64,000 nt of DNA, from assembly GCF_000949455.1 (NCBI RefSeq), contig NZ_JXXK01000005.1, positions 62,001 through 126,000 of the forward strand, written 5' to 3'. The position numbers and the translations under genes were made by a program. The stretch's first letter is position 1, and every line of letters starts with the position of its first letter. The notes under the pieces were generated by a model, which was given only the letters and a program-made list of their open reading frames with translations, was not told the DNA's origin and searched no databases. Source of the stretch: Ruthenibacterium lactatiformans. Its GTDB lineage: Bacteria; Bacillota; Clostridia; Oscillospirales; Ruminococcaceae. Positions 7,205 to 15,506 of the stretch are shown here, piece after piece.

Positions 7205-8203
7205 TCACCGCACCGCAGCGATGCGTTCGATCTCGTCCAGCTCCTGCTGGGTAAACGGCGCGGCGTTTACTATGGCGGCGTTCTCCACGATCTGCTGCGG
7301 ACGGGACGCGCCAATGAGCACGCTGGTCACGCCGCTGTCCTTGAGCACCCACCAAAGCGCCATCTGCGCCAGCGTCTGGCCCCGGGCGGCAGCCAGCTCG
7401 TTCAGCGCCGCGATCTGTGCCAGCCGCTCCGGCGTAAGGGCGCTCTCCTTCAAAAAAACACCGCTTTTTTTGATGCGGCTGTCTGCGGGCACGCCGTGCA
7501 GATATTTGTCCGTCAGCAGTCCCTGCGCCAGCGGGCTGAAAGCGATGACACCCACACCATGGGCCGCGGCATACGCCTTCAGCCCGTTTTTTTCGATGGT
7601 GCGGTCAAAGATGGAGTACCGGCTCTGATTGATGATGAACGGGCAATGCAGCTCTTTCAGGATAGCCGCCGCCCGCGCTGTCGTCTCGCCGTCGTAATTG
7701 GAGATGCCGGCGTACAGCGCCTTACCCTGCTGCACGGCGGAAGCCAGCGCGCCCATGGTCTCCTCCAGCGGGGTCTCCGGGTCCATCCGATGGGAATAAA
7801 AAATATCGAAATACTCCAGCCCGGTGCGCTTGAGGCTCTGGTCCAGGCTGGCCAGCAGATACTTGCGGCTGCCGAAATCCCCGTAAGGGCCGGGCCACAT
7901 GGTATATCCCGCTTTGCTGGAAAGCACCAGCTCATCCCGGTAGGGACGCAGGTCTTTTTCAAAAATACGGCCGAAATTCTCCTCGGCAGCGCCGGGCACA
8001 GGGCCGTAGTTGTTCGCCATATCGATGTGCGTGATGCCGCAGTCGAATGCGGCGCGCAGCATGGCGCGCATATTGTCGAAGGCGTCGCACGAGCCGAAGT
8101 TGTGCCACAGCCCCAGCGAAACGCGGGGCAGCTTCAGGCCGCTTTTGCCGCAGCGGGCGTATTGCATCGCCTCATAACGGCGCTCGTTGGCAGTGTAAGG
8201 CAT
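7205..8203 (-). CDS. aldo/keto reductase (YghZ-like)
   Basis: A 332-aa NAD(P)H-dependent aldo/keto reductase with a TIM barrel, of the subgroup that includes E. coli YghZ, an L-glyceraldehyde 3-phosphate and methylglyoxal reductase. The catalytic tetrad is visible: Asp and Tyr in IDMANNYG, Lys in SSKAGY, and His in FYSHRMD. The cofactor end carries LIGASRPQQIVEN. YTMWPGPYGDFGSRK is typical of the subgroup. ATG at 8203 has an AGGGGG site. Substrate assignment beyond small aldehydes is inference. Confidence 0.88.
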   Translation of the reverse strand: MPYTANERRYEAMQYARCGKSGLKLPRVSLGLWHNFGSCDAFDNMRAMLRAAFDCGITHIDMANNYGPVPGAAEENFGRIFEKDLRPYRDELVLSSKAGYTMWPGPYGDFGSRKYLLASLDQSLKRTGLEYFDIFYSHRMDPETPLEETMGALASAVQQGKALYAGISNYDGETTARAAAILKELHCPFIINQSRYSIFDRTIEKNGLKAYAAAHGVGVIAFSPLAQGLLTDKYLHGVPADSRIKKSGVFLKESALTPERLAQIAALNELAAARGQTLAQMALWWVLKDSGVTSVLIGASRPQQIVENAAIVNAAPFTQQELDEIERIAAVR

Positions 8204-8230
8204 GGTTTGGTCCCCCTTTTGTCTTTTCTT

Positions 8231-8425
8231 TTATTTTGAATTCCGCGGCGGACGGCCCGCCAGCAGATATGCGACCCAGGCAAACGGCGCAAGCGCCACC
8301 AGCAGCACCCAGGTGCGGTAATTCAGCGTGCGCGTTCCGCCGTGGCCCCTCTGGTACAGCAGCACGCAGATGCGCGCCAAAATATCCGCCAGCCCCGCCA
8401 GAGCGACGATCAGAATCTGTTCCGT
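8231..8425 (-). CDS. PLDc_N-like small membrane protein, possible ACG start
   Basis: The recognisable protein is about 64 aa. It has an N-terminal hydrophobic helix (ILIVALAGLADILARICVLL) and a second helix (VLLVALAPFAWVAYLLAGR) ending in the aromatic/Gly-Arg signature of PLDc_N domains. The region just before has a strong ribosome site (GGGGAGGG), and the codon at ideal spacing is ACG at 8425. No in-frame ATG, GTG or TTG is close; the next ATG (8593) has no ribosome site and lies beside a structured element. It is either a rare ACG start or an inactivated gene. Confidence 0.55.
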   Translation of the reverse strand, partial: TEQILIVALAGLADILARICVLLYQRGHGGTRTLNYRTWVLLVALAPFAWVAYLLAGRPPRNSK

Positions 8426-8617
8426 AGCTTTCCCTCCCCGGCGATATTCTTGCCTATTTGTTGCTGTACTGCCATATTTCCAGGCTCGCACTTCCCATCC
8501 TGCCCGTGTTCCCTGAGAAACATGGTATCCTACGCCGCCAAGCGCATACTTCGCCTGCGGCTCATATTTGCTAAACAGCCATATTATGGCCATGACGCCG
8601 CTGCAAGGCGGCCTTCC

Positions 8618-8739
8618 ACAAAACCGCACCTGCTGCGGTTTTGCATGGTTCAAATTCCCCAAAGTTCTGTGCGCCGGCACAGCAGCGTGTGTTTTTGCAC
8701 ACGCGCAGCCGCATTAGCGGCAACTTTGGGGTCATTATA
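8618..8739 (-). ncRNA. structured leader/sRNA element, copy 2
   Basis: Minus strand: TTGCGC (8762-8757), 17-bp spacer, TATAAT (8739-8734), then ACCCCAAAGT pairing with ACTTTGGGG around three hairpins, including GCGTGTG...CACACGC and GCCGC-taat-GCGGC. The linker GAATTTGAACC and the terminator-like stem AAAACCGCA/TGCGGTTTT (8645-8620 region) follow. The closing stem differs from copy 1 by paired changes. It lies about 190 bp before the PLDc_N gene on the same strand. Confidence 0.7.
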
Positions 8740-8947
8740 CCGCAACCCGCCCTCATGCGCAAGAGAAAAAACGCGGCACGCCCCGGCTACCGGGAAGCCA
8801 CGGCATGCGCATGCCCGTGTGCGTTTTCGAAAAAACGACGGACATTCCCCCGCGCCAAACGGGCATCCCCCGGTAAGAACGGGACAGCAGCTTTGCCCAA
8901 ACCGTTCCCGGTGGCCGAAAAAGGCCGAAACCGGCTTTTTTCCGCCT

Positions 8948-8976
8948 TTGCGCCCCCAAAGACTATCCTGTATAAT
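8948..8976 (+). promoter_or_regulatory. promoter reading into tandem repeats and the SPFH gene
   Basis: TTGCGC at 8948-8953, 17-bp spacer, TATAAT at 8971-8976. The predicted transcript starts near 8983 and has a leader of about 475 nt. The leader contains a perfect 10-bp hairpin (8987-8996 with 9007-9016), another hairpin near 9024-9066, and four tandem repeats. A terminator-like hairpin with a T-run sits just before the promoter (8908-8941). Confidence 0.65.
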
Positions 8977-9158
8977 ATCTATCATACCGCGGGGCCGCTG
9001 CAAAATGGCCCCGCGGGCAGCAGAAGCGCTCCCCATCCGTCGGCGCCAGCGGCGGGAGCGCTTCCATCCTTCCGCACCCGTAAACACAGGAAGCATTGCC
9101 TCGCTTTCTCTCCCGCAAAGGGCAGCGGTCGCTCTCACGCACTGGCAGAATTTTTATT

Positions 9159-9439
9159 GTTAAAACACGCCGAACCGTATGCGCCGAAAGATTCAGCTTT
9201 CTTCCCGCTGCCAGCAAGCTTCCCATTGCTAAAAACGCCGCCGAACCGCATGCGCCGAGGGATTCAGCTTTCTTCCCGCTCCCGGCAAGCTTCCCATTGC
9301 TAAAAACGCCGCTGACCCGCATGCGCCGAGGGATTCAGCTTCCTTCCCGCTGCCGGCAAGCTTCCCATTGTTAAAAACGCCGCTGACCCGCATGTGCCGA
9401 GAGATTCAGTTTCCTTCCCTCAGCAACAAGCTTCCCATT
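9159..9439. repeat. four tandem 69-71-bp repeats
   Basis: Units start at 9159, 9228, 9299 and 9370. Each opens with a TAAAA block, carries CCGCATGCGCCGAG and GATTCAGCTT, and closes with GCAAGCTTCCCATT. The last unit runs directly into the ribosome site of the SPFH gene. The unit length is not a multiple of three and neither strand gives a convincing protein, so the block is non-coding. Confidence 0.9.
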
Positions 9440-9458
9440 ATTAAAAAAGGAGAAAAAT

Positions 9459-10334
9459 ATGAAAGAAGTAAAAAAATTCCGATTCATCCCCATCCTGCTC
9501 GCAGTCATTCTCGCCGTGTTTCTGCTGCTCTCCAGCGTCACGACCATTCCCGCGGGCCACACCGGCGTCGTCACCACCTTCGGAAAGGTGAGCAGCACCG
9601 TGCTGGGCGAGGGCCTGCATTTCAAATTGCCGTTCATCACCAATGTTGTCAAAATCGACAACCGCGTGCTCAAAACCGAGGTATCCAGCAGCTCCGCCAG
9701 TAAGGATCTGCAGACTGTCAACAGTACCATTGCGCTGAACTACCGCATCGGCCGCGCCAATTCGGCCAGCATTTATCAGAACATCGGCACGGATTTTGAA
9801 AATGTGCTCATCAATCCCGCCATTCAGGAATGCGTAAAAAGCGTCACCGCCCAGTTCACTGCCGAGGAGCTCATCACCGAACGCCAGAAGGTAGGCGACC
9901 TGATGCGCGAGGCGCTGGCCGAAAAAATCGGCCCCTATGGCTTCGACATCGAGGTATTCAACATCACCAGCTTTGAGTTCAGCGAGGAATTCAACGCCGC
10001 CATCGAGGCCAAGCAGACCGCCCAGCAGAACGCGCTGAAAGCCGAGCAGGACCTGGCCCGCATCAAAGTGGAAGCTCAGCAGCAGATCGAACAGGCCCGT
10101 GCCGAGGCCGAGAGCTACCGGCTGAAAAACCAGGAGATCACCCAGGAAACACTTGCCATGGAATGGATCAACAAATGGGACGGCAAGCTGCCCAGCGTCG
10201 CTTCCGACGGCTCGATGATGTTCGATATTTCCGATATCATCGCCGCAGCCGGCTCCGGCAAAAGCGCCTCCGCTCCCTCAACACCCGTGGCTCCCTCAGC
10301 GCCGAGCGCCGCTTCCGCCGCAGCCGGTGAATGA
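9459..10334 (+). CDS. SPFH/prohibitin-family membrane protein
   Basis: A 291-aa stomatin/prohibitin/flotillin (SPFH) protein. One N-terminal membrane helix (about residues 7-30) anchors it. The SPFH domain follows (PAGHTGVVTTFGKV, EGLHFKLPF), with a coiled-coil region (about 185-230, rich in Glu, Ala and Gln) and a low-complexity Ala/Ser/Pro tail. Such proteins scaffold membrane microdomains or chaperone membrane proteases; no NfeD or protease partner is adjacent. ATG at 9459 follows AAAGGAG. The gene stands alone behind the tandem-repeat leader and ends at a clear terminator. Confidence 0.9.
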   Translation: MKEVKKFRFIPILLAVILAVFLLLSSVTTIPAGHTGVVTTFGKVSSTVLGEGLHFKLPFITNVVKIDNRVLKTEVSSSSASKDLQTVNSTIALNYRIGRANSASIYQNIGTDFENVLINPAIQECVKSVTAQFTAEELITERQKVGDLMREALAEKIGPYGFDIEVFNITSFEFSEEFNAAIEAKQTAQQNALKAEQDLARIKVEAQQQIEQARAEAESYRLKNQEITQETLAMEWINKWDGKLPSVASDGSMMFDISDIIAAAGSGKSASAPSTPVAPSAPSAASAAAGE

Positions 10335-10393
10335 GCATTTTGTCCTTCTCTCGAATACATTTTATTCAAAAACCGTCAATATGTGCAATTTTT

Positions 10394-10425
10394 GCCCGTC
10401 TGCCGCGTGCAGACGGGCATTTTTG
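10394..10425 (+). terminator. terminator of the SPFH gene
   Basis: GCCCGTCTGC / GCAGACGGGC with a 5-nt loop, followed by ATTTTTG. It sits immediately before the serC promoter. Confidence 0.92.
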
Positions 10426-10429
10426 TGCA

Positions 10430-10457
10430 TTGACAACCGCGCGGCAGCCTTTATAAT
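10430..10457 (+). promoter_or_regulatory. promoter of serC-serA
   Basis: Consensus TTGACA (10430-10435), 16-bp spacer, TATAAT (10452-10457). The short leader to serC shows no T-box or other riboswitch. Confidence 0.9.
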
Positions 10458-10514
10458 AAATACCATACACTTTATTTTGATAAAGTGATTTTGTATTTTG
10501 GAGGAAAAGGAATT

Positions 10515-11603
10515 ATGGCACGAGTATACAATTTCAGCGCGGGCCCATCCATGCTGCCCGAATCCGTCCTGAGAACCGCTCAGGCAGAGATGCTTGAGTA
10601 CGGGTCATCCGGCCAGAGCGTGATGGAGATGAGCCACCGCAGTTCTGTGTACGACGCCATCATCAAGGAGACCGAGGCCGCTCTGCGCCGCGTGCTCTGT
10701 ATTCCGGATAATTATAAGGTGGGCTTCATTCAAGGCGGCGCGTCCACACAGTTCGCCATGGTGCCCATGAACCTGATGACCACCGGCGAGGCCGATTATC
10801 TTGTAACGGGCCAGTTCTCCGGCAAGGCCGCGAAGGAGGCCGAAAAATTCGGCAGGGTGAATGTGCCCGCCTCGTCCAAGGATAAAAACTTCACCTATAT
10901 TCCGGACGTTGACGCCGTCGAATATTCCAAAAACGCCAGCTATATCCACATTTGTGAAAACAACACCATTTACGGCACGCGCTTTACAAAGCTGCCCCAT
11001 GCGGACGGTGTGCCGCTGGTGGCCGATCTATCCAGCTGCATCCTCAGCCGTCCCACAGACGTCTCCCAATACGGGCTGATCTACTTCGGCGTGCAGAAAA
11101 ATGTCGCGCCCGCGGGCATGGCTGTAGCCATCATCCGGGAAGACCTGATGGAAAACGCCCGCACGGATATCGCCCGGCCCGCCATGCTGGATTACAAAAC
11201 GCTCATCGACGCCGAGAGCATGTACAACACGCCGCCCTGCTACACCATCTATATGATGGGCCTTGTGCTGAAATGGATCGAAACCGAAGTGGGCGGCCTT
11301 GCCAACATGGAGGCCCGCAACAACGCCAAGGCCAAGCTGCTGTACGATTATCTGGACGGCTCGTCTTTCTTCAGCAATCCCGTGAACAAGCCGGACCGCA
11401 GCATTATGAACGTCACGTTCACCAGCCCCAGCCCGGAGCTGGACAAAAAATTCTGCGCCGAAGCCGCGGCCGCGGGCTTTGTCAACCTGAAGGGACACCG
11501 CAGCGTGGGCGGCATGCGCGCTTCCATTTATAATGCCATGCCCGCCGAAGGCGTGGAAAAGCTGGTGGAATTCATGAAGCAGTTCGAGGCGGATAACGCC
11601 TGA
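10515..11603 (+). CDS. serC: phosphoserine aminotransferase
   Basis: A 362-aa class V PLP-dependent aminotransferase that converts 3-phosphohydroxypyruvate and glutamate to 3-phosphoserine and 2-oxoglutarate, the second step of serine synthesis. It shows the N-terminal YNFSAGPSMLPESVL, MEMSHRSS, the phosphate-binding FIQGGASTQFAMVP, the PLP lysine in YFGVQKNVAPAG, and the C-terminal GHRSVGGMRASIYNA. ATG at 10515 follows GGAGGAAAAGG; the ten preceding codons are not used. It is followed 28 bp later by serA. No serB-type phosphatase is clustered; the HAD protein at 20170 does not look like SerB. Confidence 0.96.
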   Translation: MARVYNFSAGPSMLPESVLRTAQAEMLEYGSSGQSVMEMSHRSSVYDAIIKETEAALRRVLCIPDNYKVGFIQGGASTQFAMVPMNLMTTGEADYLVTGQFSGKAAKEAEKFGRVNVPASSKDKNFTYIPDVDAVEYSKNASYIHICENNTIYGTRFTKLPHADGVPLVADLSSCILSRPTDVSQYGLIYFGVQKNVAPAGMAVAIIREDLMENARTDIARPAMLDYKTLIDAESMYNTPPCYTIYMMGLVLKWIETEVGGLANMEARNNAKAKLLYDYLDGSSFFSNPVNKPDRSIMNVTFTSPSPELDKKFCAEAAAAGFVNLKGHRSVGGMRASIYNAMPAEGVEKLVEFMKQFEADNA

Positions 11604-11631
11604 CGCACAGCCGGAACAGGGGGAAACGAAA

Positions 11632-12795
11632 ATGTACAATATCAAAACACTGAACAATATTTCGTCCAAGGGGCTGGAGCGCCTTTCCAGCAACCTGTTT
11701 GCCGTGGATGAGGAGGGCGCGCAGCCCGACGGCATTCTGGTGCGCAGCGCCGCCATGCAGGATATGGCGCTGCCGGAAAGCCTGCTGGGCATTGCACGGG
11801 CGGGCGCAGGCGTCAACAATATCCCGGTGGACAAATGCAGCGAGGCAGGCATCGTGGTGTTCAACACGCCGGGCGCCAACGCCAATGCGGTGAAGGAACT
11901 GGTGCTGGGCGGGCTGGTGCTGGCCAGCCGCAAGGTAGGCAAAGGCATGGAGTGGGCCAAAACGCTGGCCGGCCAGGGCGACGCCATCGGCAAGCTGGTG
12001 GAAAAGGGGAAAAGCCAATTTACCGGGCCGGAGCTTGCGGGCAAGACCCTGGGCGTCGTGGGCCTGGGCGCCATCGGCGTGAAGGTCGCCAATATGGCCA
12101 CCCATCTGGGCATGGAGGTGCTGGGGTACGACCCGTACATCTCTGTGGAGGGTGCCTGGAGTCTTTCGCGCAGCGTGCGCCACTGCGTCAATTTGTCCGA
12201 CCTCATCGCCCAGTGTGACTATATCACGCTGCACATTCCCGCCACGGCTGAAACAAAAGGCTTTGTGAACGACAGCCTCATTGCCCAAATGAAGCACGGC
12301 GTGCGCATCCTGAACTTTGCCCGGGGCGAGCTGGTGAATACGGCCGCCATGGTGAACGCGCTGAAAACGGGCCGCGTGGCCTGTTATGTGTGCGATTTCC
12401 CCAGCGAGGCGCTGCTTTCCGCGGAAGGCGCGGTGTGCATCCCGCACCTGGGCGCCTCCACACCGGAGAGCGAAGACAACTGCGCCGTGATGGCCGCGGA
12501 TGAGCTGGGGGATTATCTGCTGAACGGCAACATCAAAAACAGTGTGAACTTTCCCTCGGTCTCCATGCCCCGTGCGGGCGGCAGCCGCATCTGCGTGGTA
12601 CACCGCAATATCCCGGGCATCCTGGCCGCCATTACAGACGTGACCAGCAAGGCGGGGCTGAACATCGACAACATGACGAACAAATCCCGCGGGGATTATG
12701 CCTATACGATGCTGGACACCGGCGGCAGCGTCGGCACGGCCGACGCCGCCCGCCTGTTGGACGTAAGCGGTATCATCCGCGTGCGTGTGGTGTGA
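11632..12795 (+). CDS. serA: D-3-phosphoglycerate dehydrogenase
   Basis: A 387-aa NAD-dependent D-2-hydroxyacid dehydrogenase making 3-phosphohydroxypyruvate from 3-phosphoglycerate. Motifs are ARAGAGVNNIP and the NAD-binding LGVVGLGAIGVKVAN. The catalytic Arg and His appear as NFARGELVN and CIPHLGASTPES, with Glu in the usual intermediate position. An ACT domain (about 315-387, RICVVHRNIPGILAAIT) is the likely serine feedback site. It lacks the long extra domain of long-form SerA. A GGGGGAAA ribosome site precedes ATG 11632. Operon with serC, closed by hairpins near 12828 and 13035. Confidence 0.96.
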   Translation: MYNIKTLNNISSKGLERLSSNLFAVDEEGAQPDGILVRSAAMQDMALPESLLGIARAGAGVNNIPVDKCSEAGIVVFNTPGANANAVKELVLGGLVLASRKVGKGMEWAKTLAGQGDAIGKLVEKGKSQFTGPELAGKTLGVVGLGAIGVKVANMATHLGMEVLGYDPYISVEGAWSLSRSVRHCVNLSDLIAQCDYITLHIPATAETKGFVNDSLIAQMKHGVRILNFARGELVNTAAMVNALKTGRVACYVCDFPSEALLSAEGAVCIPHLGASTPESEDNCAVMAADELGDYLLNGNIKNSVNFPSVSMPRAGGSRICVVHRNIPGILAAITDVTSKAGLNIDNMTNKSRGDYAYTMLDTGGSVGTADAARLLDVSGIIRVRVV

Positions 12796-12827
12796 CACAG
12801 CCGCTGCTAAAAAGCGAAGAAACAGAC

Positions 12828-13069
12828 GCCCTGCGCGCCCAATGGCGCGCAGGGCGCTTCAGCTTGTCGAAAAAGCTACGCTTTTGCGCCAAGCTGCCTA
12901 CGAACAGGGCCTTTGGCCCCGTTCGCCGCGCACGGCGCGGGGCCATTTTAAATGAAAAAGGGGTTCACCACCCCTTTTTCAAGCTTTTTCCCCGGACTTT
13001 TCTTTTACTTCTTTGCTTTTTTCGACAGTCTGACGCCCTGCGCGCCATTGGGCGCGCAGGGCGCTTTTT
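12828..13069. repeat. inverted-repeat terminator cluster with dispersed-repeat segment
   Basis: Two copies of the 12-bp stem GCCCTGCGCGCC/GGCGCGCAGGGC (12828-12855 and 13035-13062) face each other. Each is next to a TTTTTCGACA string, inverted in the first copy. Between them is AAAAAGGGG/CCCCTTTTT (12955-12979) and the string shared with 58407-58460 that starts AGCTTTTTCCCCGGAC. It terminates serA on the plus strand and the convergent gene at 13070. Confidence 0.8.
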
Positions 13070-13549
13070 CTATTCCAGCTCAAACAGCGCGTCCTCATAA
13101 TCCTGCACATAATAGCGGATATTCGTGCGGCCCCGCCGGATGACGGTGTGCCCCTCTGCCTCCAGACGCGCACGTTGGGCCTCCGCGCCGCCCGGATATT
13201 TTGCGTTCAGCTCGCCGTCCGCTTTCAGCGTGCGCCAGTAAGGCGTTTCGTCTGTCTGCCGCTGGGCGCTGGCCCATGCCGAAATGGATACAAAAATGCC
13301 CGCAGTGATGGGATCGGTAAAATCAGCGCCGTTTTTCCGGGCGAAATATTCCCGGATCTTCCCTACCGTGAGTACTTTTCCGAAAGGCACCCGCTTCATT
13401 ACCGCGTCATAATCCGCCGCCGGGGCAAAGTACATCCGTGCTCCGCCGTATTTTTGCACTGTGGCCGCGTCCGTCACCAGCTGTATCCTGGGCATATCCG
13501 TGGCCCTGTGCAGCATCGCGTTGAAATCTTTCTTATCCTCGTTCGCCAT
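13070..13549 (-). CDS. alkyltransferase-like protein (ATL), MGMT fold without catalytic Cys
   Basis: A 159-aa protein whose middle matches the DNA-binding domain of O6-methylguanine-DNA methyltransferases (VPFGKVLTVGKIREYF, then ADGELNAKYPGG and RLEAEGH). The catalytic PCHR motif is replaced by PYWR, and no other cysteine is placed to act, so it cannot take up alkyl groups. ATL proteins of this type bind O6-alkylguanine and signal nucleotide excision repair. The first 40 residues are family-specific. ATG 13549 follows AGGAGG. Monocistronic and convergent with serA. Confidence 0.85.
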   Translation of the reverse strand: MANEDKKDFNAMLHRATDMPRIQLVTDAATVQKYGGARMYFAPAADYDAVMKRVPFGKVLTVGKIREYFARKNGADFTDPITAGIFVSISAWASAQRQTDETPYWRTLKADGELNAKYPGGAEAQRARLEAEGHTVIRRGRTNIRYYVQDYEDALFELE

Positions 13550-13697
13550 TGCGAAACCACCTCCTATGCCCTCAGCATACCGTATCGGAGCCGGACATGC
13601 AATGAGGCGGTTTGATTTTTACGGCAGAATTTCCACATAATAAAGCACCGGGCAGCAGCATGCGCCGCGGCCCGGTTTTGCCGAATGTTTCAGTCGC

Positions 13698-13886
13698 TCA
13701 GTGGCTGTTCAGCACGCGGTCGATGGTTTCCATCGCCCGCTCCGCGCTGGCGCCCGCCTTTTTCATCATCTTTTTCATTTCCTTCGGGTTTTTCTGAGCC
13801 ACATACGCGCCCGCCGCGCCTACCGCGCCGCCGGCCAGCAGCCCTAAGGCCGCGCCCTTCATCATACTCTCTGTATTTTTGCGCAT
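13698..13886 (-). CDS. YtxH-like small membrane protein
   Basis: A 62-aa protein with one glycine/alanine-rich hydrophobic segment (GAALGLLAGGAVGAAGAYVA) followed by a basic and acidic amphipathic tail (KEMKKMMKKAGASAERAME). This layout is typical of YtxH-type stress proteins, though the match is by composition rather than firm motifs. ATG 13886 has AGGAGG. Stand-alone gene. Confidence 0.75.
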   Translation of the reverse strand: MRKNTESMMKGAALGLLAGGAVGAAGAYVAQKNPKEMKKMMKKAGASAERAMETIDRVLNSH

Positions 13887-14031
13887 ATTTATCCTCCTCG
13901 TTTTATTATCTTTTGTATGCATTGCCGCGGCTTGTGCCGCTTTATTGCTAGTATGCCCGCCGGTGCGCCAAAATGCGGGGGCAAATTTTTCCACTTGTTC
14001 ATAAAACCCCCTCTTATTCCGGCAAAAAATA

Positions 14032-14040
14032 TGCTATACT
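14032..14040 (+). promoter_or_regulatory. extended -10 promoter of the pyridoxamine kinase gene
   Basis: TGCTATACT, an extended -10 element, lies 54 bp before the start; the matching -35 (TTATTC region) is poor. Confidence 0.6.
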
Positions 14041-14093
14041 AAAGAATAACCGCAGGCCGCCGTCTGTGCGGCCCGGAGGAAAGGAGGGCCCGC

Positions 14094-14972
14094 ATGCAAA
14101 AACAGCATACCGTTCTGTGCATACAGGATCTCTCCTGTGTGGGACGGTGCAGCCTGGCCGTTGTGCTGCCCGCTCTGGCCGCCATGGGCGTGCAGCCCTG
14201 CGCGCTGCCCACGGCTCTGCTCTCCACCCACACCGGAGGGCTTGGCAGGCCCGCGCGCACAGATGAGAGCGGATTTATTTCCGCCGCACTGGCACACTAT
14301 GCGCAGCTGGGCCTTGCATTTGACTGTGTATACAGCGGCTATCTTGCCGGCGCCGCACAGGTGGCGCTGGTGGAACAGGCCTTCCGCCAGGCTCCGGCGG
14401 CGCTGAAGCTGGTGGACCCTGTGATGGCGGACCACGGCAGGCCCTACGCCTCCATGACGCCTGAAATACGCGCCGCCGTCGCACAACTGTGCGGACAGGC
14501 GGATGTGATCGTCCCAAATGCAACAGAAGCCGCGCTCCTTCTGGAGGAGCTTCCCGGCCCGGCGGCGGACGGAACGCGCGCCGCCCGCCATGCATCCCTT
14601 TTGCTGCAGCGCTTTCCCGCGCTGCGCTGCGCCGTGGTAACCGGCGGCGCTCTTTCGGACGGACAGCGGGGCAACGTGTGCGCTGTGCGCGGCAGGGCGC
14701 CCGTTTTCCTGCCCTATTCCCCCGTCCCCCAAGATTATCCCGGCACGGGCGATCTGTTTGCCGCCGTGCTCACCGGCGGGCTACTGCGCGGCTTTTCCGA
14801 AGCCGCCGCCATCCGTCTCGCCGCGCGTTTTGTGGCGCTGGCGGCTGAACAGACCCTTCACGCCGGAGCGGATCCCCGCTTCGGCGTGCGGTTCGAGCCG
14901 CTTCTCGGAACGCTTTCCCACTGGGCCGAAACGCCTGCACAGCCCTGTACGGACGCTGTTTTTCCGCTGTAA
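14094..14972 (+). CDS. pdxK: pyridoxamine/pyridoxal kinase
   Basis: A 292-aa ribokinase-superfamily kinase that phosphorylates pyridoxal, pyridoxamine or pyridoxine with ATP for PLP salvage. Visible features are the N-terminal CIQDLSCVGRCSL, the substrate region YSGYL, DPVMADHGRPY, the distal VPNATEAALLL, and the catalytic anion-hole motif in YPGTGDLFAAVLTGGLL. The layout matches the PdxK/PdxY group rather than ThiD. The ribosome site GGAGG sits before ATG 14094. Followed 32 bp later by trmL, the likely operon partner. Confidence 0.88.
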   Translation: MQKQHTVLCIQDLSCVGRCSLAVVLPALAAMGVQPCALPTALLSTHTGGLGRPARTDESGFISAALAHYAQLGLAFDCVYSGYLAGAAQVALVEQAFRQAPAALKLVDPVMADHGRPYASMTPEIRAAVAQLCGQADVIVPNATEAALLLEELPGPAADGTRAARHASLLLQRFPALRCAVVTGGALSDGQRGNVCAVRGRAPVFLPYSPVPQDYPGTGDLFAAVLTGGLLRGFSEAAAIRLAARFVALAAEQTLHAGADPRFGVRFEPLLGTLSHWAETPAQPCTDAVFPL

Positions 14973-15004
14973 AAACACCAGACAGAAGGAGCGCAATCTC
15001 ACCC

Positions 15005-15502
15005 ATGAAACCGTTGAATATCGTGCTGGTGGAGCCGCAGATCCCCCAAAACACCGGCAACATCTCCCGCACCTGCGCGGCCACGGGCGCGCGGCTGCAC
15101 CTTGTGGGGCCCATGGGCTTTACCGTGGATGACAAAAAGCTCAAACGTGCCGGCCTTGACTACTGGCACCTGCTTGATATAACATATTATGAAGGGCTGA
15201 CGGATTTTTTTGCCCGCAATGAAGGTCCGTTTTACTATTTCACCACAAAGGCACCGCAGCGCTACACGGACGTCGCCTACCCCGACGGCGCGTACCTTGT
15301 ATTCGGGCGCGAAGACGCGGGCCTGCCCGAAGCATTATTGGTAGAAAACCAGGAAGCCTGCGTGCGCCTTCCGATGATCCCGGACGCACGCAGCCTGAAT
15401 TTGTCAAACACGGTGGCTGTGGGCGTATACGAGGCCCTGCGCCAGCGTGATTTTGCGGGTCTGCTCGACACCGGGCGCCTGCGTGGATATGAATGGAAGT
15501 GA
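15005..15502 (+). CDS. trmL: tRNA (cytidine(34)-2'-O)-methyltransferase TrmL
   Basis: A 165-aa SPOUT methyltransferase that 2'-O-methylates the wobble base of certain tRNA-Leu. Motif 1 is LVEPQIPQNTGNISRTCAA. The trefoil-knot motifs are VFGREDAGLPEALL and MIPDARSLNLSNTVAVGVYEA. The length is typical of stand-alone TrmL. It lies four bases before the DegV start and is co-transcribed with pdxK and the DegV gene. Confidence 0.93.
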   Translation: MKPLNIVLVEPQIPQNTGNISRTCAATGARLHLVGPMGFTVDDKKLKRAGLDYWHLLDITYYEGLTDFFARNEGPFYYFTTKAPQRYTDVAYPDGAYLVFGREDAGLPEALLVENQEACVRLPMIPDARSLNLSNTVAVGVYEALRQRDFAGLLDTGRLRGYEWK

Positions 15503-15506
15503 ACAA

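Noticed and set aside
8571..9374. Overlapping ORFs on both strands in the repeat-rich gap
   Set aside because: They translate structured element copy 2 and the tandem repeats; none has a family signature and the repeat unit is not a multiple of three.
9159..9439. CRISPR array
   Set aside because: Units are contiguous 69-71-bp tandem repeats without unique spacers, and no cas genes occur.
10440..10514. T-box or serine riboswitch before serC
   Set aside because: The leader from the promoter to the start is only about 50 nt with no T-box string or antiterminator.
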